Source: Paragordius varius
Taxonomy: Eukaryota > Nematomorpha
Direction of reading: 5' to 3'
Length of the DNA stretch: 64,000 nucleotides
Assembly (NCBI GenBank): GCA_964247055.1
Contig: OZ176057.1
Location: 5,394,001 to 5,458,000 of the forward strand
Positions 24,219 through 37,032 of the stretch are shown here, one piece after another. Positions within the stretch are counted from its first letter, which is position 1, and each line of letters starts with the position of its first letter. Below the pieces are notes generated by a model. That model was not told where the DNA came from. It did not search any database and saw only the letters and a program-made list of their open reading frames with translations. The position numbers were made by a program, and so were the translations under genes.

Positions 24219-24424
24219 TAAGTCCAAAATTTTATTTTGAGCGTCCGGGAGTAAGAGTGCTCAAAATACAATTTTGGACTTGGGGGCCTGAGTCACTCTC
24301 TAATGGGTGAAATAAATCCTCCTTCACACACGAGTGAGGAAAACAACTCTTTCAAAATAACAAGAGCTCATTTTCCCCACTAGTGTGAAGGGGGATATTC
24401 CTCCCATTAGAGAGTCATCAGGCC
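24219..24424. repeat. Nested hairpin block after poly-C, unit 2
   Basis: Same structure as in unit 1. The first hairpin has arms 24219-24242 and 24259-24282. The second is shorter, with arms 24285-24343 and 24371-24424, because the outer part of the left arm is missing. The right-arm continuation (CAAGTATAATGAGAG) persists after 24424 without a partner. Confidence 0.8.
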
Positions 24425-24840
24425 CAAAACTCTCCACAAGTATAATGAGAGTTTGTTGTGCCTTCAAGCCGAAGAGTGCCATCAATCAACTCCAGGCGCG
24501 ATTTTCCTTTGTTAGGTTCCGTGGAGGTCCCCGAAAGCTTGCTCCGTTTCAACCGATCCCATTTCCCCCACGAGTCAAAGTCAATCCACACCTAAATATT
24601 AGGGTTACCTCATTATCCGTAGGCTCCTTTTCCCGTATGATTCTTGTTCATGTGCCCTCCCATATTCGGCCAATCCCAAATTCCCGGCAGTCGATCTCAC
24701 CAGGGCTTCTGGAATCCGTGTTGAACGCCTTTCCCCCTTGAGTTTATCCCAATACACCTAAATTATACATTTACCTCGTAATCAGCAGGCTCTTTTCGGT
24801 TCGATCCTTCATTCACTCACGAATCCTTGGTTGGTGGTCT
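24425..24840. repeat. GC-rich block with internal duplication, unit 2
   Basis: Counterpart of the unit 1 block and the most diverged of the three in its first half. The CACCTAAA motif recurs at 24589 and 24755 (166 bp apart). The distal part, from about 24,740, closely matches unit 3. Confidence 0.55.
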
Positions 24841-25411
24841 TGAATCACGTCCCCATCCCTGGTTGCCATTGGAGAAGAAGGCCTAAAGCCTTCAAATAAG
24901 CTCTTCCAACCAGCCTTCCCATATAATTTTTTTTCTGATTGCAATCATAGGCGCTTATATTTCCCAATACATCCATATATGTACTCTGGTTTTCCAAATT
25001 GCAAATTACATAAACTAACAATTTTATGGACACCTAAGCTTGTCCTTAGATTTTCTTTTTAATTAATTTTGATTTTTTTTATTAAATCAATTCTATGTTA
25101 TATGCTCTCTTTATCTACTAAATCAGCAGAATTGGTTGGAATATGCTAATATATTTTATATGGGGTACTATATAATTAATGTATTGTTTGCATAAATATG
25201 ATTTATTAAATTTTGCACATGGAACGCACAATTTCATTTAATTCTGATTATCACCAGGATTATACCGATAAAGTTATTCCACGTAAATTTTAGCCCTCTT
25301 GATAATGAAAATATATGGAAATTCTTTTATCAAATACGTAAATATCATGTCATTTTATATATGACTTCAAAATTTTAAAATATTCCTAAGATGTGGGATA
25401 TAATTTGCCAG

Positions 25412-25554
25412 AAACACCAATTACGCTAACTCACAAGATTTTAACTTGCACAGTATATTAAATTATAAATTTTATTTAGGTTGACGTGTGCATAGATGCT
25501 GGAAAACGATACGATCTATCAAGGGAGATATTAACAGTACTACTCTTGTATTAA
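25412..25554 (+). CDS. Possible gene fragment with a 27-nt intron, unit 2
   Basis: Counterpart of 1320-1458. Exons are 25412-25452 and 25480-25554, separated by a 27-nt GT...AG segment. The second exon reads VDVCIDAGKRYDLSREILT and ends at TAA. Upstream of the first exon the reading frame differs from units 1 and 3 by a 2-nt change, which supports an acceptor just before AAACACC. Product unknown. Confidence 0.3.
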
Positions 25555-25944
25555 CCAAAGTGTTTCTATACTAAATGATTTGTTATGGATCATCTGATGG
25601 TGTAATCCTACCTGTTAGAATCACTTGGATGCTTCTTGAATGTTGATCATCTTTAATTTGAAATTTTCTAATTAACTGTTGTTTATAAAATAAATTTATA
25701 AATATTATTTTAGCTATTATTTGTAATATTTTACGTTAAATACAATTTCGCTTATATGTAAAAAATATTCGAAAAATTGTATGATCGCAACTAAAGATAA
25801 AGTAAAGGGGTGCGATTTTTTGCAAGAATTTATTGTTAAAATGGATATGACAAACATTTTTTTAGATATCCCACCGGTAAATTTATAGATATATAATTTG
25901 TAATATATTATATTTATATAAAATATGATATCAGTTATTTAAAT

Positions 25945-27490
25945 AAAAATATGGTTAAACAACATTTTTTTGTAGAAATATTACATTTTTTTGTTTCCAT
26001 AAAAAATAATTTAAGCAAGTTTTTAAGCTGCTTTTGTATAAAATTTCCATGTCAAACTACTTCGACGCCATTTTTATTTTACAAATTTTTTGAAAAATAT
26101 AGTCTTCATTTAATTTTGAAGGTAATATTAAACTTTTTTTTCATCTAACTTTGATAAAAAAAGCGGTTGTATTATTTTTTATGTTTACCATTGCACATAT
26201 GTCAAGTTGACTAAATTTTTACCTTTCGGTTTTAGCTTAAAATAAGTAATATTGAGTATTTTTAAATGAAATTTTTTATATATTTCGGATTATTGATGTT
26301 ATATAAATTCAAAATTTTGCCATGGTTTCGATTCCTTCCATATTTTTAGAGAATTTTAGAGGACTAAAATGAATGTGTTTAAATTTACTATTCTTTTAGC
26401 ACGATGATTTATATATTTTTCCGTCTCTATAGTCTCCATATATTTTCCAACTAAAATCAAGGAAGCTAATAATTCATTTTTATACAACTAAAATTATTCA
26501 CATAACTCCCTATCAATTAATATTTTATTCGTTTATGGACCCCTCTATTCGAATATGGACAATGTAATTAAATATACATGTTGGATGTTTTTTCCTGTAT
26601 TGTGTTGATTTCAAACAATTTTTTGAAAATATAATACTCTCAATAAATTATTTAATATACTGAATAATGTTTTTCAAGTAAAAATGTCTTTTAACAGATG
26701 TTATGTTATGAAACATGATTATTATTCAAAAAAATGTTATTTAATTGTTAGGCTGGACCGATGGTTGGTTTTTAAATACACCGAAAACCAAAACCAATAA
26801 ACGATGACAAATTTAAAATTTATGATTTAATCACTAAACCAAACAATATAATGTTATCCGTTTAAATGGATTCAAATAATTGTAAAAATATCTTAGCTAT
26901 TGCTAAGTGTTTAATTGCAAGATAATCAACCATTTTGAGTTAAAGCCAATAAATTTATCATTATGTATCATAAGGATAAGTTAGTTTTAGATTGGTTATT
27001 TAATAAAAACGTTTACACCCTTTACTTTATTGTATTAATAACAAGTCTGGACCAACCTTACTTCCTGTTAACTCAATCAATTTCGGAATATTACTTGAAA
27101 ATTATCCAAATGATTAATGCATAAGCAAATATAAAATGTTGAATACTCTCAATTGTTTTTCGGGTTCACATGCCATCTTAGAAAAGTTAAATCCACTTTT
27201 TATGGTAATTACTCGAAATAGGAAAATCAGAAATTGAGGGCATATTCAGGTTAAATTAATTCCTTTTATATTTCAATTTTTATATTTTAAATTTAATATA
27301 TATGACAAAATGATTGCGCATGAAAAAAAATCTCGTATGTTTGTAACTTGATAAGGGCAAGCTTAACATAATTAATATACTATTACATAATAATAAATAA
27401 TATATAACTTATATATTTATTTGCCTTAAAATTTATATTCTACAAATTGTGATATTTGCTTTTTGTCATAAAATACGAGAGTCTTTAAAG
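25945..27490. other. Unit 2-specific AT-rich segment downstream of LST8
   Basis: Replaces about 250 bp of units 1 and 3 between ATGATATCAGTTATTTAAATA and the LST8 stop region. It holds a 65-codon ORF (25951-26148, Phe-rich) with no recognisable family, and a short dyad near 26,770-26,805 (GGTTGGTTTT / AAAACCAAAACC). I see no transposon ends. Source unknown. Confidence 0.5.
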
Positions 27491-27503
27491 GGATTAATAA
27501 ATG

Positions 27504-30500
27504 CTACAAAATATCCATGCAAATTATAGCCTTTCGATGACCAGAATATTCTTTAACACCTATAGTTTTAAAGGCGTCTCCAGAATTCAGTAATTTCCAA
27601 AGCCTGGCTTTCCCGTCACTGCAAGCTAAAAAATAGAGAACGTAAAAATATTTATAGGAGAAATTAATAAATACTAACTCTTTAGAAGCGTGGACGAAAA
27701 AAAAGATAATATTTTAGTGTTTTTAATTTAATTACAAGGTTGGTAATAACTTTATTTTATTATATGTTTTCTATTTTATTTGAAATAAAAGTAAAATATT
27801 TATATATTAAAACTATAAAAATAAAACCGTTTTGTCGGAAAACTTTTCGATATAAAATCGTAAAAAATCAGAGTAAAAAGGACTTTAGAACAAAAAAAAC
27901 CTTTTGTTTGACTCTCAATATCTGTAAGCAAATTCTAAAAGGGAAATAAAAATATAATTTAAAACCAGTTAATAAATATCTGTAAGATGTAAGAATTTTT
28001 CCATGAGCGCTATTCATATTATAATGTTTATTGATTTTGGCATCCAAATTTAAATCAGCAGGCATGGAAAATTCTGAACTTAGGAATCGCGAACACCAAA
28101 CCCATTTATTAACAGCTGGGTGTTCTAATTTCCAACAACATCCTAGTAATATTATTATAATGTAATGTAAAAATAATTATTTTCCCATTTTTTAGCAATG
28201 GTAAAAGATTTAGAAACTAATTTTTTTTCTTACAAATTACCCATTCTTATGAAGAAAAAAAAACAAAATTGAATAAAAATTTTAATTTTTTTAAAAATTA
28301 AACATATATATAATAAATATCGTCAACTATAAAAAAATAAAAATATTTTTTTCAAAAAAAACGATTAACCTAAACTTTAAAATCAATTTAAAAATTATGT
28401 AATTATTCAAGAACCATTTTATCATTTCAATTCAAAATATTCTTAAACCTTGTATTTCTCAAATTTAATTTATGGTTAAATTAATGTTTACTGCCTACAT
28501 ATTTTACCTTGATTTTGAGATACCCTTTCTTTGAAACTTTCATCGTGATTGTTTGAATTTTCAAAAGTATTTCTCCATACTAAAGTTTGGCCTTTATCCG
28601 TACAAGTTGCTACATATCTAAAATAATAATACAGTAAAAATAAAAAACAAAAACGTATGAAAAACCCTTCATTAAAAGCTCTCTATCGCTTTGAGTTACA
28701 AATTAATAAGAGAGATGTAAATTGTTGATAATATATTATTTCTATTTCAAAATCTTAATCGTAGACCAACAAAGTCCTATTGCTATAACGTATTCGCAAT
28801 CTTGGCTGGGCCATAAAAATGCGTCGACGACAAAAGACAGTTTTCTAATGACTTTGGGCATGTGTGTTACGTTAAAAATTGCCTCAAATAACCATAAAGT
28901 AAATATATTATGAATATAAATTACTTTGTAATATGAAAACTCAGATCAAAAGCCTTACCCTTGATAACAATCGTAATCATGATGATTATATGAAATTAAT
29001 CAAATGATCAATATATAGCTCTCTAAAAAAATAAATATGTCGTTTTAATAGAGCTTTAATTTGATTGTTTTAAATGATAAAAATATCAGAAATTCGGAAA
29101 AACAAAACAATCTTAAAACTTTTTTCCTAGAATTTTAGATCTAAAAAAAGCCAAAAAAGTAATTTTCAAAACAAAATAAGATAAAATAACTTTGCATCAG
29201 GTAAAAATGTACAATTCAATACGTATTGGTTCATTTGTTCCGTCTTGCTTTGAAAACAATGTTGATTCGTATTAAAATTATCAAAGCTTTGTAGTAATAA
29301 ATTACCATTTTCATTACAATACAAAACTTCGTCGTCCGAAGTTGGCCCATCACTGTTTACAATATCCTTCTTATTTTGACTTATTTGGGCAAAATTTTCG
29401 CCGCTCTTTTTATCTAATAAAGCGATTAAAATTTTTGTTAATATTGTCAACGAGAACAAATATTTTATGTTAAAATAATAGAGTGAATTCTTGTAAAAGA
29501 TATTATTAAATTAAACTATATCCAAAAATTTAACTAAAACAAAAGAAAATAATTATAATAAGATACACATTGAAAAAGATACCATGTATCGAAAATTTTG
29601 GATATAGTTTAATTTAATATCTTTTACGAGAATTCTCAAATTATTATTTTATTAAACTTTTTGAGTTTGAGTTTGATTCAGATTCGGTAGAGAAACCAAC
29701 AGTTATTTGATGTTGGGGCGAGCCAATACATTTTAGCGGAGTGCAAAATTCATACATACGGAGTTGAAGTGATTTATGAAGTGCCATATATAACACATTG
29801 GGAAGACACGTCCTAAGTCCACCATTGTAGGACAAGGTTGAGGAATGTGGTGATTTTTTCAACGATCTTATATGATGGCGATTAGTATCTTGGCTAACAT
29901 TGAAATTTAGGTTAAATATGTTGTTTGCCATGATATTATTAGTGTTGTTGTAATTAACAGAGTTTGGACGACCAGTTTGGTTATCATTTTCTAAGGGAAA
30001 TTTTAATAAATTAAAATTATTTATATATATATACACCTCTCTATCTGACAAAACAAATAAAAAGTAACATATTAATATATTTTGGTGTAAAGAAAATTAA
30101 AAATTCAAGGATTTTTTTTCTATAAAATACAATTACAAAATAAAACTATGTTTTCCCAATTTACAAGTCTATTCTAATTTCAAAACCTAATATAAAATTT
30201 TAGATTTTTAAGGGAATCAACGTTACAAAAATATTTATATTATAAATAATGATAGTTTTAGTGCTTTGCCTTTATTGAATATTTCAATTTTTACTCTTCT
30301 GATGGTAACAAATAGATAAAATTAAATAATAAATTTAACATATAATTTTATAATCTTTTTTCCATTATATTTTAGTAAAGATCAATGCAATTTTTTAAAA
30401 AAATAAAAGATGGTCAAAAATAAATTTAACATACGGAAAAAATATACGAATAAAACGTAAAAATATAAAAAATATTTTTTAAAGACAGCCATTTTAAAAC

Positions 30501-30971
30501 CTTAATTTTTCTCACATATAAGTTAGGGTTGGAATTATTTAGGCTTATGATGGGATTTACATTGTTTTTGATGTTTGTTATATCATAGACTCGTATATAT
30601 TTGTAACCTATATAGAAATTATTTGATGTGGAAAATATGATTTTAAATTTTATTATAATCAAACAAATAAAATATAATTGTATAGTTTAATTTATTTAAA
30701 AGTTACAAAAAGCCACTTAAATAGATGTTTTAACAAATTTAAAGCAATTACCTAAAGCAGCCAGATATTTTTCGTCTGCCGAAAAAGAAATATTGTTAAC
30801 TTGCTAAATAATTTAGATTATTAATTATAAATATATATTTAAAGAAAAATATAAATTTTTTGATATTACTGATTCCGGATGCTGTAAGGTGCAAAATGAT
30901 GGATTGGAATCCCCGATTTTTAATAATCTCATTGAATAATCATAGCCAGTCGTAGCAAAAAATTTTACCAT
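27504..30971 (-). CDS. LST8: LST8 WD40 subunit of TOR complexes, unit 2 (possibly damaged)
   Basis: Homologue of mLST8/GbetaL, the seven-bladed WD40 protein that binds the TOR kinase domain in TORC1 and TORC2. Exons on the minus strand: 30971-30870 (ATG at 30971; acceptor at 31045 if longer), 30803-30752, 30607-30516, tentative 30298 to about 30,230, 29990 to about 29,650, 29413-29191, 28617-28508, 28142-27966, 27625-27504 (TAG). Motifs matching the animal protein: TTGYDYSMRLL, SQVNNISFSADEKYLAAL, GYKYIRVYDI, NPIIS, NCTF-PDAK, TCTDKGQTLVW, LLTACSDGKARLW, YSGHRKAIICMDIL. Exon phases join correctly from the sixth exon to the end. Oddities: an Asn/Ser-rich insertion in the fifth exon; a linker insertion in the eighth; the blade between the third and fourth exons is not found. 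The tentative fourth exon lacks one base present in units 1 and 3, so this copy may be non-functional or spliced differently. Confidence 0.85.
29472..29650. mobile_element. MITE-like fold-back in an LST8 intron, unit 2
   Basis: Same fold-back as in unit 1, arms 29472-29526 and 29595-29650. The loop is shortened by about 10 bp relative to units 1 and 3. The exon stop for the preceding LST8 ORF (29644) falls inside the right arm. Confidence 0.75.
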
Positions 30972-31694
30972 TTCAGTATGAGTATAAATATTGCGAATTT
31001 TTTCCACATATTTCATATGAGATACGATAACCGCTGAGAATACTGCTGAGCAAGATATAACAAAACAAAAGCTTAATTTCCAAATTTTCATGGGTTTTTT
31101 TAAAACGAAAAACAGGTAAAATTTTTATTCAGCTTCTTATAATGTTTTATAAAAATCAAAGTTTCAAAGGTAATAGGGTTAAGTGTTACTTTTTAGTTTT
31201 AATTGAGGTTGTTCCAAAGGATTCATTAAATTAAAAAAATCCAAAAATTTTCATAATTGTGATTGCGTCCACTTACACAAATAACCAATCTACAATATAG
31301 TTTATATTTGTATTAAATCAAGAACAAAATTTTATTTTATTTGGTATTTCTTAATAAATCAAAGTTTCAATTTAATAATTGGTAAATGAGGTTCGTACAA
31401 AGGAATTATTAAATAAAAGGAAAAATTTTCATAATTGTGATTGCGTCGACTTACAAAAATACAATCTACAAGATGTTTTATATTTTTTGGAGTATAAAGT
31501 TTAAAAATGATATAAATTTAAATTTTATGTTGTATATATGTTAGTAACACTATAGAAAGGCAATATTTTTACATTTCGTTTAAGATTTACTATATTATAA
31601 TATTTCTTATTTCTAAAGAGTCAGACCGCAGTTTTTTTATTTTTTACGGTCAACACCTAACCCAACCTTATATATCTACATATGTAAAGCATAC

Positions 31695-32468
31695 CAGTAA
31701 TGAGATTGAAAGCATCATGAGATAGTAATGTTCTCATATAATTATCAGATTTTTGAGCAGCTACGTTGTTTGCAACACTTGAATTATTTATTAAATGGTT
31801 ATTTCTTTGTTTCGATAAATTCTCCATGCCGTTATCTCCGATATTCGACGGTGTGTTTTCAGTTTTTATACATTTGCAGGCTAATCGAAGCCCTAAAAGA
31901 ACTGCAGGATCAAATTGTGTGAAACAAAGCCATTGTCTTAATCTTAATCGCGTGGAAAAAATGTCAGTTAACATTGAATGTCGTACATTATGTTTTAAAT
32001 AAGTCAGATTTTTGTTGGGTGGAAAAACTTTGCGAGGGTCAACGCTGTAAAATTCTTTTAAAACGTCATTCCTTAAATGACTAGGTATTGATATTTGTTG
32101 TGTTGTTTTAGCTAAGAAAGGTGTATCATCACCAATTATGTACATAGCTTTTATGAAAAACTTTCCGTGTTTCTTAGTATTTAGTTGTGTAGATTCTTTA
32201 CCAATATCTTCCTGCATCAATTCACATGCAATAGAGGGGATACTTTGCGTTGATCTCAAGGGATAATTGAATGTATTTGTTGTTTGAACCAGTTTACGGG
32301 TTGATTAAAAGTTTCATTGTACATATTATAAGATATTGGCCGTTCATCTGACAAAAAATCTTCAGTCGGGGTACTATAATGTGTGTAATGATCAAAAAAT
32401 TCAAATTTTTCTGGTTGTTCGTCAATATAACTTTCTTGGTTACATTGTGCCATGCTGTTCACTTCCAA
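31695..32468 (-). CDS. Unrecognised gene upstream of LST8, unit 2
   Basis: Two overlapping open stretches on the minus strand. One runs 32468-32256 (70 codons, starting MEVNSMAQ). The other runs from about 32,300 to 31,695 in another frame, with conserved-looking segments such as HLRNDVLKEFYSVDPRKVF and LRLRQWLCFTQFDPAVLLGL. A small intron or a frameshift near 32,260-32,300 must join them; I could not fix the junction. The second exon probably ends at 31695, where ATTACTG is followed by GTATGC. Composition is hydrophilic, with no signal peptide or membrane span. Family not recognised. The exon end is in phase with the acceptor at 31045 that leads into LST8, so it could be an N-terminal extension of LST8, though a separate neighbour is as likely. 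Absent from unit 1. Confidence 0.6.
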
Positions 32469-33510
32469 ATCAAGGCAAAATACTAAATAAACTTTAGAAA
32501 ACTACCTAAATTTTGCCCTTGACATAAGATATCCATTTTAAAATAATTAAAACCTCGTCTCAAATATTTATCTGACATAAGTGAATATGTGAGTTTCATG
32601 TGCAAGCTTTTCACCTGGATAAGTTGATAATTTTTTTAAATTATATTCCGATTGCTAAAAATATAAAACAATAATTGCATATAAGTTTTCCATTTAAATA
32701 TATTTTTATATATTAAAAGGCAAATTCGGGTTTTTTACCATTTATACGATTTTCAAATGTTTTTGTAATATTGCGTCCAAATTATTATAGTAATTTTTTT
32801 TGAAATAGTAGGTTATCTTCAACTTGTTATAAGCATTTGCAAAGTCACTTAAATTTAAATATATTGAGCAAAATCTTATAGTTTAGTGTATATATATTAC
32901 ATTAAAATTTGCTTCCAAATTTTATATCATAGTAAAAGCACATAAATTAAAAAATGCAAGTTGTTATTATATTTTATAAAGATTGAAAATATAATTTTGT
33001 TAGTAAAATTATTGTTTGATACAAAGATTTTATTTTCCGTAATCTATACAATAATTAGTATAAAATTTTGATATGGCAACTTTATTTCAATTTAGTAATA
33101 TGCATGAAAATATTTTAACTGATATATTAATTGATTTAAATATCTGCTATTAGGCTTAAACTTGACCAAATATTTATGGGAAAAATTCGCGAGGACCGTA
33201 GCCAAATAATTACAGCAAATCAAAAATAGCAATGTTATCAACTGCCAAATATTTAACATTAGGGTGCAATTTTTAAAAGAGCTTAAACTTTATTAAACAA
33301 TATTATATCCAATTCTCTTTAACTTATTTAATAAACTTGCAAAATTGCATCACCATATCCTTAAAGACTAATATTTTGTCTCGCAACTCTCTTATGTCTC
33401 TGCTATATTTTTTAAAAATACAAAAATATACTTTTTATATTGGTCTGAAAGCTTATATAAATTTTTATAAACATTTTTTAAATTCTATTGCTTGAATATA
33501 TTTGAATGAA
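32469..33510. other. AT-rich stretch upstream of the unrecognised gene, unit 2
   Basis: Presumably contains the promoter of the minus-strand gene starting at 32468. No TATA box or other signal stands out in the AT background, and no ORF is supported. Identical in unit 3 (56,704-57,745). Confidence 0.4.
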
Positions 33511-33622
33511 ATGCGTGGGTCTCGGCCTGCTTCGCAGCCCGAGGAAGTCCTGCGGACTTCTTTAAGAAAATGAACCAACTCCAATCCCTCACCCTAACCC
33601 TAGCCCAAACTCGAAATCCTTA
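33511..33622 (+). repeat. Palindromic telomere-motif element, unit 2 (1)
   Basis: Full element: TGGGTCTCGGCCTGCTTC, stems CTCGG/CCGAG and GAAGTCC/GGACTTC, then CCCTAACCCTAGCCC and a tail ACTCGAAATCCTTAA. Confidence 0.85.
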
Positions 33623-34493
33623 ATGTACTTTACCCGCGTTTGAAAAATAAAAATTTTGTTTAATCAAAAACCTTTTATCTATACAAAGGATATATTGGGT
33701 AAATTCTTTACACATAATAAATTGATAGTTATAATAAATTAATTTACCAATTAATAAATTTAAGTTATACGTTAAAATATATCCATTCCTAAATTATATT
33801 TTATTAAAATTACTCATATTGTTGTCAAAATAAATATACCTTGAAAATTTAGCATTTTGTTACATATGAAAACTGGAAATTAACATTGAACATAACTCAT
33901 TATAATTTTACACCTTGAATTTTAACTTAGAGTATTTAGCTTTTTGACATATATAATTTATATATCTCCCTATACATAAATAATTTAGTAATATTTATAA
34001 ACGAATTTCTACTTTTAAACCATAAGTGGTCTGGTTTGGAACAAACATCCTCATTTCAAAAAATAAATTTTACCAATAAATCAAAATAAAAAATTACCCT
34101 TATATGTAATATAAACATTTTTAAATTTAAGAACTAATCAAAAAAAGCAGATATTAATATTGAAATAGCAGGTTAAGTATTAAGCAAAATTCGGTCCTAA
34201 AAAATATATAATAATTTATTTCTTACAGCTAGAAAACTGTTTTATCCATAGCTCTTTTTTACTTAAACTAACTCAGATCTGGTAATAATAAATTAAGACT
34301 TTTTCCTAACTACTATTATCAAACACATTTTGCTTAAGTTAAGTTCAAAATTCTTCGTGAGATAAGTCTTATTTAACATAAATATACTATTAAATATATA
34401 TATAGTTTGGTTATGAACTACTAGCATTTTTTTATAAATATATATAGGAAACTTATATTTTAATTATTACAAAACCAATAATTTTAAAACGAA

Positions 34494-34607
34494 ATGCGTG
34501 GGTCTCGGTCTGCTTCGCAGCCCGAGGAAGTCCTGCGGACTTCTTTAAGAAAATGAACCAACTCCAATCCATCACCCTAACCCTAGCCCACAAACTCGAA
34601 ATCCTTA
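34494..34607 (+). repeat. Palindromic telomere-motif element, unit 2 (2)
   Basis: Full element, differing from the first by a few substitutions (TCGGTCTGC; CCATCACCC). It begins the second ~1-kb repeat. Confidence 0.85.
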
Positions 34608-35539
34608 AAGTAGTTTAACCGCGTTCGAAAAATTAAAATTTTCTTTAATCAAAAATTATTTTTGTTTAAAGGATATATTAGGTAAATTTTATACATATAG
34701 TAAATTGATAGTTAAAATAAAAATTAAAATCAGTTACCGAAAAATAATTATAAATTTGACATTAAAACATATCCTTACCTAATTTATATTTAATTTCAAA
34801 AATTAACCTTATTGTTTTCAGTAAAAACTATGCCATAAAAATTTAGCATTTCACATAAATGCTTTTTAAACTGCAAATTAACATTGAAAATAATTTATTA
34901 TAAGTTTTAACCTTGATTAGATATTATAACTTATAGTATTGCGATAGTTTGTTATTCAGAATTCATATTTCTCCCTCAAAACAATTTTAATTTACAAATA
35001 TTTTGAAAATAATATATGCTGCATATTTATAATATAATGTACATAGTTATTAGTAATATTTATAAATGAATTTCAACTTTTAAACCATAAGTGGTCTGGT
35101 TTGGAACAAATCCTTATTTCAAAAAATAAATTTTTTAATTAAGTATCAAAATAAATTAAATATTTTTAAATACGAGAATGAATCAAATAAAAAAGATAAA
35201 ATTAATATTGAATTAGCAGGAAATATTAAGCAATCGGTACTAAAAAATATATAATATAATATTTCTTAGAACTAGATAAATGTTTTATATATCCCTCTTT
35301 TTTACTGAAACTAACTCAGATCTATAACTTTTAGTCAAATAATTAACTCAAAATTATTCGTCCTCCCGAACACATTTTGCTTGGGTTAAGATTAAAATTC
35401 TTCTTAAGACAAGTCTTATTTAACATAAATGTACCATTAAATATGTATAGTTTAGTTATAAATTACCAACATTTTTTTCATAAATATAGATAAGGTACCT
35501 TCAAATTATAATTACAAAACCAATATATTTTAACAGGAA

Positions 35540-35622
35540 ATGCATGGGTCTCGGTCTGCTTCGCGAAAATGAACCAACTCCAATCCCTCACCCTAACCCT
35601 GGCCCACAAACTTGAAAACCCT
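35540..35622 (+). repeat. Palindromic telomere-motif element, shortened, unit 2 (3)
   Basis: The GAAGTCC/GGACTTC stem is deleted: sequence runs from CTGCTTCGC straight into GAAAATGAACC. The telomere-like part, CCCTAACCCTGGCCC, is kept. Confidence 0.8.
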
Positions 35623-36990
35623 TATATAATTCTATCTGTGTATATTTAAATAATTGACAACCATATAACCAAAATTTTAGTTCGGTTTTACAATTTTAGA
35701 GTATAATGATGAATGCTTATTGTTGAAAAAGTCTTCCAGATAAAAATATTAATTACCTTGTTTCAAAAACGATAGGAACTAATATTAATTCATGCTTGTT
35801 AATCATAAAACCATTCAATATTATCGCATTTTGCCCAACTCCTTTATTAAAATAGATGGAATTAGTTTAAATTTAGTTTAGGTTTCATTAATTAATAATT
35901 GATAAATTTTCATAAATAACTGATTATTAAGTTACTTATTTCCATATAGTATAAAAACATTTTTAACTCTTAAAGTATATGTCATAATATTTGATTAATT
36001 TTAATGATTTATTCATTAAAATAAAAGTCAACGTTTGGAATTAATCTTTTTAACAAGTAGTTAATGATTACTGGAATATACAAGAATCGATATTATATTA
36101 AATAAAAGTTAAATTAAATCTTAATATTTATAACTTATTTTGAGGAAAATTTAAACCTAGATCGCTTGAAATCTTAATAGACCGAAATTGAAATAAACTA
36201 ATTTCCTTATATATATTAAACCAAATGTTTAATAATCTAGAATTAGTTCTAGAGGTAATAATTTTTTTAAATAATTAATAATTTGTTTGTTTTAGATATG
36301 CTAATAATCAGCCCATATTTGAAACATATTGCCAATTAAATTTAAAGTTTTAAAAATAAAATTGCAGATATAGAAATATAATAATAATTAGCTACAATTT
36401 TATTAGAATTAATTATGTTCTAAATTATTTTTGAGATGTTTAGAATATCAAACTTATTACGTAATAATTTATTAATTACAATAATTTAAAATATTTTTTA
36501 GATTAATAAAATTATTATTTAATACCTAATATATATAAAATTATTTAAGAATTATTTCAGACAATTTAATTAGAAATAATTTTGTGTAAATTCATTTTGA
36601 ATCTAAAACTTATTACGTAATAATTTAATAAACTACATATATATAGTTGATTTATTAACAATATAGAATTAAATTTATTAATAATATATGTTAAAATTAT
36701 TTGAGACAATCTAATTAAAATTAATTATATTCTAAATTATTTTTGATATATTTTTAATCTATAACTTATCATGTAATAAACATAATATAATCTAAAATAT
36801 TTCCTAAATATATATAATTAAATTTATTTAATCCCTAATAAATATATATATATATATTTTTAAATTATTTAAATTATTTTAAACTTAAATTTCTTTTTTC
36901 ACAAATTTATTAATTTATTTACTTGTTACTTTATTTTGTTTATTCCAATATTCCCTTAATCCTAAATACTAAGACATATGTATACTGAAT
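35623..36990. other. AT-rich gene-free stretch before the promoter, unit 2
   Basis: Contains loose repeats of TTATTACGTAATAATTTA (near 36,458 and 36,610) and TTCTAAATTATTTTTGA (near 36,418 and 36,730), implying an old internal duplication of about 150-300 bp. Nothing coding. Identical in unit 3 (59,858-61,225). Confidence 0.5.
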
Positions 36991-37032
36991 GATACACATA
37001 AAAATATTTAACATTGTAATATTGCACATAAA

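Larger units (their letters stand above)
33511..35622 (+). repeat. ~1-kb direct repeats headed by palindromic elements, unit 2
   Basis: Repeat starts at 33511, 34494 and 35540 (spacing 983 and 1,046 bp). Each begins with the palindromic element. The first two continue with homologous AT-rich sequence (GTGGTCTGGTTTGGAACAAA at about 34,026 and 35,089; AAACTAACTCAGATCT at about 34,264 and 35,308). No coding evidence. Confidence 0.8.

Noticed and set aside
31728-32002. Plus-strand ORFs opposite the unrecognised gene (also 55963-56237)
   Set aside because: Shadows of the longer minus-strand reading, which has the better protein-like composition.
33511-35622. Long terminal repeats of a retroelement
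   Set aside because: The ~1-kb direct repeats lie side by side, enclose no reverse transcriptase, integrase or capsid-like reading, and occur as inverted sets around the segment.
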